DNA from: Bacteroidales bacterium | GTDB lineage: Bacteria; Bacteroidota; Bacteroidia; Bacteroidales; JAOZMU01 | Direction of reading: 5' to 3' | DNA: 10,880 nucleotides | Assembly: GCA_029934165.1 (NCBI GenBank) | Contig: JAOZMU010000067.1 | Coordinates: 1-10,880, forward strand | Shown here: in pieces, positions 7,636 to 10,880 of the stretch | Numbering within the stretch: the first letter of the stretch is position 1 | Layout of the letters: every line of letters begins with the position of its first letter | The notes under the pieces: generated by a model | Database searches by the model: none | Told to the model about the DNA's origin: nothing | The model's input: the letters and a program-made list of their open reading frames with translations, nothing else | Position numbers and translations under genes: made by a program

Positions 7636-10600
7636 CAAAGGGCAAATCGTTTCGCATTAAATTAATTTTTATAGCATTTTCGGTTATTGGATTAGCATTT
7701 TTGCCGATGCTTCCTGTGCAGTTGCTCCCTTCGCCGACAACAAACAAGGTTTCAGTGAATTATGCTTGGGCTTCTGCATCTGGACGTGTCATAGAAAATG
7801 GTGTAACACAGAAACTTGAAGCACTATTTGCACAGCTTTCCGGTGTCCGAAATATTTCCAGTAAATCGTCCTTTGGCTTTGCTTCAATCGAAATTGAGTA
7901 TGATAAAGACATTTCTAAAGAGCTGTTTCGGTTTGAGCTATCGTCAGTTATAAAACGTGTTTTTCCCGAATTGCCCAAAGGCGTTAGCTATCCCAAAATA
8001 GCTATGGACAAACAGAGCAACAGTGGCACAGACGAGCGTCCGTTGCTGACCTATGCAGTTACTGGCAACATGGAAAGCTCTGAAATTCAGCAAAGTATAG
8101 AGGATAAATTAATTCCCATGCTATCAATTATTGAAGGAGTTGGACAAATTGACATATTTGGAGGAGTACGTCCACGCTGGGAAATTATCTATAATGCTGA
8201 CAAATTAACAGCGTTGAGTATCGGCATTGATGATTTGATTTCCACCTTGTCGGCAAACTTAAAACTGCGAAATATTGGCTCAGGATATTCTACAAAAAAC
8301 AGTGGAATTTCTGGGGTAGTTTTTTTGCCAGATGCTAAGACAAAACAAGACTGGAAAAAGATAAAAATCAAGACAGGAAACAATGAGTTTATACCCCTAA
8401 CAAAAATTGTAACAATTCGGAAAGCAATGCCTCCTCCAAATTCATATTACAGGATTAATGGGCTGACTACTATCAACTTAAACATTTACAGTAGCCCAAA
8501 TGCAAACCAAATCGTAACCCGAAATAAAATCAATAAAACAATAGAAGCAGGCATAAAAAACCTGCCTCCAAGCATAACGCTAAATGTTCTGCACGATGCC
8601 GCACAAAAAGTAGAGAAAGAATTGTCCGATTTATCCACACGCACTTTAGTTACTCTTTGCGTTTTACTTATATTTATATTGCTAGTAAACAAAAGTATAA
8701 ACCAATCATTGTTGGTTTTTATCAGCCTTATTGTTATCGTACTTTTGTCTTGCATTTTATACTATGTTTTCAGAATTGAAATACACACTTTCTCAATAGC
8801 CGGAATTGCTGTTTCGCTTGGCTTGATAATTGATAACAGTATTATAGTTATTGATAATCAACGTTTTAAAAGAAATAGTAATGTCATTATTCCTGTCGTG
8901 GCTGCCACTCTGACTTCTATTGGGTCATTATGCGTTATCTTTTTTATGGGTGAGGCAATTCAGAGCCAACTTGCAGATTTTGCGTGGGTTATAATAATTA
9001 ACTTAACTATTTCGGTGGTTGTGGCGTTTTATTTTATTCCGGCGTTTAGTTTTAGGAATCATCACGTTTCAAAAAAAAGAAATAGCCTTATAAAATTAAG
9101 GAAATTAATTAGACTTTTAGGAAAATATAAAGCAATAATCTCGTTTTTGAGTAGAAAGAAAAAATATGCGTTTGCGGTAATTATTTTAATGTTTGGTTTA
9201 CCAATTTTTCTCGTACCCAACAGCATTTCAGAGGAAATTCCGTTTAATCAATTGTACAACAGAACAATAGGTGCCGATTTCTTTTCAGAAAAAGTGCGTC
9301 CCTACATCGAAAAAGCATTTGGTGGCTCGCTACGCTTATTTGTAGATGAAGTTTTAACACGCAGACAACTTCCTCGGCGTGTGAGTAATACGATTTATTT
9401 ACGTGTAAATGTTCCAATTGCAGGAACAGTGGCACAACTCAACAATGTAATGAAACGTTTTGAGAAAGAAGCCAAGCGTTATAAGGCTGTAAATCAAATT
9501 GTATGCAATGTCAACAACTCCGAAAATGCGTCAATGTCTGTCGAGATAAAAAAACAATATGCAGATACAGGTTCTCCTTTTGAGATTTTGCAGGCGTTAA
9601 CCGTTATTGCACAAGAACAAGGTGGAATAAATATTTCACTTTCTTTCAGAGATATTTTTATAAATGACAATGAATCGTGGGGAAAATCAATAAATTTTAT
9701 GGCTGCTGTTTATGGGTATAACTACGATAAACTTTTGGAAATGGCAAAGCACATCAAACAAAAGCTCGAAAGGCATAAACGTGTTTTTGATGTCGCTATT
9801 GGAGATTACAGTATGGAGCGTAAAGTTCAGAATTTCAACGTTTTAATTTCACCAAAGTATGATAAAATGGCAGCTTCTCAAATATCTACGAGTGAGGTCT
9901 TTTCTTATCTAAAAGTTTTCTCGGATACCGACCAGCCAACGATTCATTATTTCGATGGAAAAAATAACCAGCAAATAATACTTAAATCAGATAAATCACT
10001 TAGAAATAATTTATGGTTGCTTGAAAATGAAGCAATTAAAACACCTGAAGCTCAGACACGGTTGAGCCAAATTGCCGATATTTCGGAAAACTTTAAAGAT
10101 GCCGCGGTTACAAAAGAAAATCAGGAGTATATTGTGATGATAACTTTTCTTTACACTGGCGCAGAAAAGTTTGGTAGTCAATATCTTGCACAAGTTTTCG
10201 ATGAGATGAAAAGTATCTTTCCTGTTGGATATCGAGCAAAGGAGCTTCCGCGATACTGGTTTTTAGACTACGAGACAAAAGACCTTGCCTCTGCTATTTT
10301 TCTGGTTTTGGCGATAATCTTTTTCGTCTGCTCCATCTTGTTCGAGTCTATACGTCAGCCCTTTGTAATAATATTTACTATTCCGTTTTCGCTGATTGGT
10401 CTTTTCATTGTGTTTTGGTTTTTTGATGTTCCGTTTGGTTATGGCGGGTTTGGAGCTGTGGTTGTGCTGAGTGGTTTGTCGGTAAATGCGGCTATTCATG
10501 TGCTAAATGAGTATAATTCCATCGACAAGCAAAAAAAACGTAATAGAACCAAAAATCTTATAAAAGCACTGCAACGCAAAATTACACCGATTTTTCTAAC

Positions 10601-10763
10601 GGTTGCTTCCACAATAATAGGTTTTTTGCCTTTTATTGTTGGAAATAGCATCTATTCTTTTTGGTTTCAACTTGCTGTTGGCACAGTGGCAGGGCTGGTT
10701 TTTTCGCTAATGTATATAGTCTTTGTCTTACCTTTGTTTATTTTTGAGCAGGATTTGCATTAA
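7632..10763 (+). CDS. RND-family efflux permease, second of tandem pair
   Basis: A 1043-residue RND permease whose ATG overlaps the stop of the first permease (ATGA, 7632-7635), so the two are translationally coupled and probably made in similar amounts. It has TM1 (9-28), a porter loop, TM2-TM6 (337-473), TM7 (511-529), a second porter loop, then TM8-TM12 (884-1037). TM4 carries IIDNSIIVIDN (399-409), again Asp401 followed by Asn402. TM10 reads GLSVNAAIHVLNEYN (948-962), with Asn952 at the AcrB Lys940 position and an unusual His956. TM11 (RKITPIFLT) has Lys983 at the Arg971 position. FESIRQP (904-910) precedes TM9. Tandem permeases with one adaptor recall MdtBC, which forms a heterotrimer; that is inference here. 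It is more divergent from AcrB than its partner. Confidence 0.93.
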   Translation: MTKGKSFRIKLIFIAFSVIGLAFLPMLPVQLLPSPTTNKVSVNYAWASASGRVIENGVTQKLEALFAQLSGVRNISSKSSFGFASIEIEYDKDISKELFRFELSSVIKRVFPELPKGVSYPKIAMDKQSNSGTDERPLLTYAVTGNMESSEIQQSIEDKLIPMLSIIEGVGQIDIFGGVRPRWEIIYNADKLTALSIGIDDLISTLSANLKLRNIGSGYSTKNSGISGVVFLPDAKTKQDWKKIKIKTGNNEFIPLTKIVTIRKAMPPPNSYYRINGLTTINLNIYSSPNANQIVTRNKINKTIEAGIKNLPPSITLNVLHDAAQKVEKELSDLSTRTLVTLCVLLIFILLVNKSINQSLLVFISLIVIVLLSCILYYVFRIEIHTFSIAGIAVSLGLIIDNSIIVIDNQRFKRNSNVIIPVVAATLTSIGSLCVIFFMGEAIQSQLADFAWVIIINLTISVVVAFYFIPAFSFRNHHVSKKRNSLIKLRKLIRLLGKYKAIISFLSRKKKYAFAVIILMFGLPIFLVPNSISEEIPFNQLYNRTIGADFFSEKVRPYIEKAFGGSLRLFVDEVLTRRQLPRRVSNTIYLRVNVPIAGTVAQLNNVMKRFEKEAKRYKAVNQIVCNVNNSENASMSVEIKKQYADTGSPFEILQALTVIAQEQGGINISLSFRDIFINDNESWGKSINFMAAVYGYNYDKLLEMAKHIKQKLERHKRVFDVAIGDYSMERKVQNFNVLISPKYDKMAASQISTSEVFSYLKVFSDTDQPTIHYFDGKNNQQIILKSDKSLRNNLWLLENEAIKTPEAQTRLSQIADISENFKDAAVTKENQEYIVMITFLYTGAEKFGSQYLAQVFDEMKSIFPVGYRAKELPRYWFLDYETKDLASAIFLVLAIIFFVCSILFESIRQPFVIIFTIPFSLIGLFIVFWFFDVPFGYGGFGAVVVLSGLSVNAAIHVLNEYNSIDKQKKRNRTKNLIKALQRKITPIFLTVASTIIGFLPFIVGNSIYSFWFQLAVGTVAGLVFSLMYIVFVLPLFIFEQDLH

Positions 10764-10880
10764 TCTTTTCAATACTTTCACAAGAAACTAAGCCGCCCAT
10801 AAAAAACCATTTCAATATTTTTTTCGGTTCTATTGTAGAACGTTGTTGGTCAATAAATTTTCTGTTTGGTTCAATATTTG
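10738..10880 (-). CDS. Possible C-terminal end of a convergent gene
   Basis: On the minus strand one frame is open from the window edge to a TAA at 10740-10738, about 46 codons, and would overlap the 3' end of the second permease by 26 bases. The translation contains FIDQQRSTIEPKKILKWFF and ends SIEKINANPAQK. I do not recognise it. It could be the end of a real gene entering from the right, or a chance open frame in AT-rich DNA. No terminator was seen after the permease; a 6-base inverted repeat with a 3-base loop (10827-10841) lies in this stretch. Confidence 0.25.
   Translation of the reverse strand, partial: NIEPNRKFIDQQRSTIEPKKILKWFFMGGLVSCESIEKINANPAQK

Noticed and set aside
10790..10806. 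Similarity of this segment (reverse complement) to 4370-4386, which might mark repeat ends flanking the permease genes
   Set aside because: Only about 15 of 17 low-complexity bases agree and the similarity stops at once on the GGCGGCTT side; chance is the simpler reading.
1..10880. CRISPR arrays, tRNA or rRNA genes, transposases
   Set aside because: No regularly spaced direct repeats, no cloverleaf or rRNA-like stretches and no transposase motifs were seen on either strand.

Overview
The window looks like a piece of a Bacteroidota (probably Bacteroidales-type) chromosome. The reasons are AT-rich DNA, start codons without a clear Shine-Dalgarno sequence, several lipoprotein-type signal peptides, and a broken gene whose C-terminus resembles the Bacteroidota-specific DUF4221 family. 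This is inferred from recalled families; no database search was run. All well-supported genes lie on the + strand. No stretch above 300 bases lacks a gene; the longest gap is 268 bases (4335-4602) and is largely filled by a palindromic element.

Layout: (1) 1-931, 3' part of a DUF4221-like gene cut by the window edge and interrupted by a one-base frameshift near 388-391. Its stop codon lies inside an 88-base inverted-repeat element (928-1015). (2) 1038-1508, a small lipoprotein with a thioredoxin-like CGSC motif, followed by a rho-independent terminator (1536-1569). (3) 1630-2709, an RND-efflux periplasmic adaptor (membrane-fusion protein). (4) 2843-3160 and 3252-4334, a HipB-like repressor/antitoxin and a complete HipA-like Ser/Thr kinase toxin, with a 14-base inverted repeat abutting the hipB start codon. 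(5) 4380-4524, an imperfect palindrome richer in GC than its flanks. (6) 4603-7635 and 7632-10763, two tandem RND inner-membrane permeases overlapping by four bases (ATGA). (7) 10764-10880, a short tail with at most the end of a convergent gene.

The adaptor and the two permeases would normally form one tripartite efflux operon: the adaptor links a permease trimer, possibly a heterotrimer as in MdtBC, to an outer-membrane TolC-type channel. No TolC gene is in the window. The hipBA module and the palindrome sit between adaptor and permeases, so the efflux operon looks interrupted by a toxin-antitoxin cassette. Both permeases have Asn where AcrB has the TM10 lysine (Lys940) and Asn at the second TM4 aspartate (Asp408), so the classical proton relay is incomplete in each. 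The most notable points are the TA module embedded in an RND operon, the hipB operator with related half-sites in the hipB-hipA gap, and the two palindromic elements that touch gene ends. None of these proves a new system, but they can be tested.
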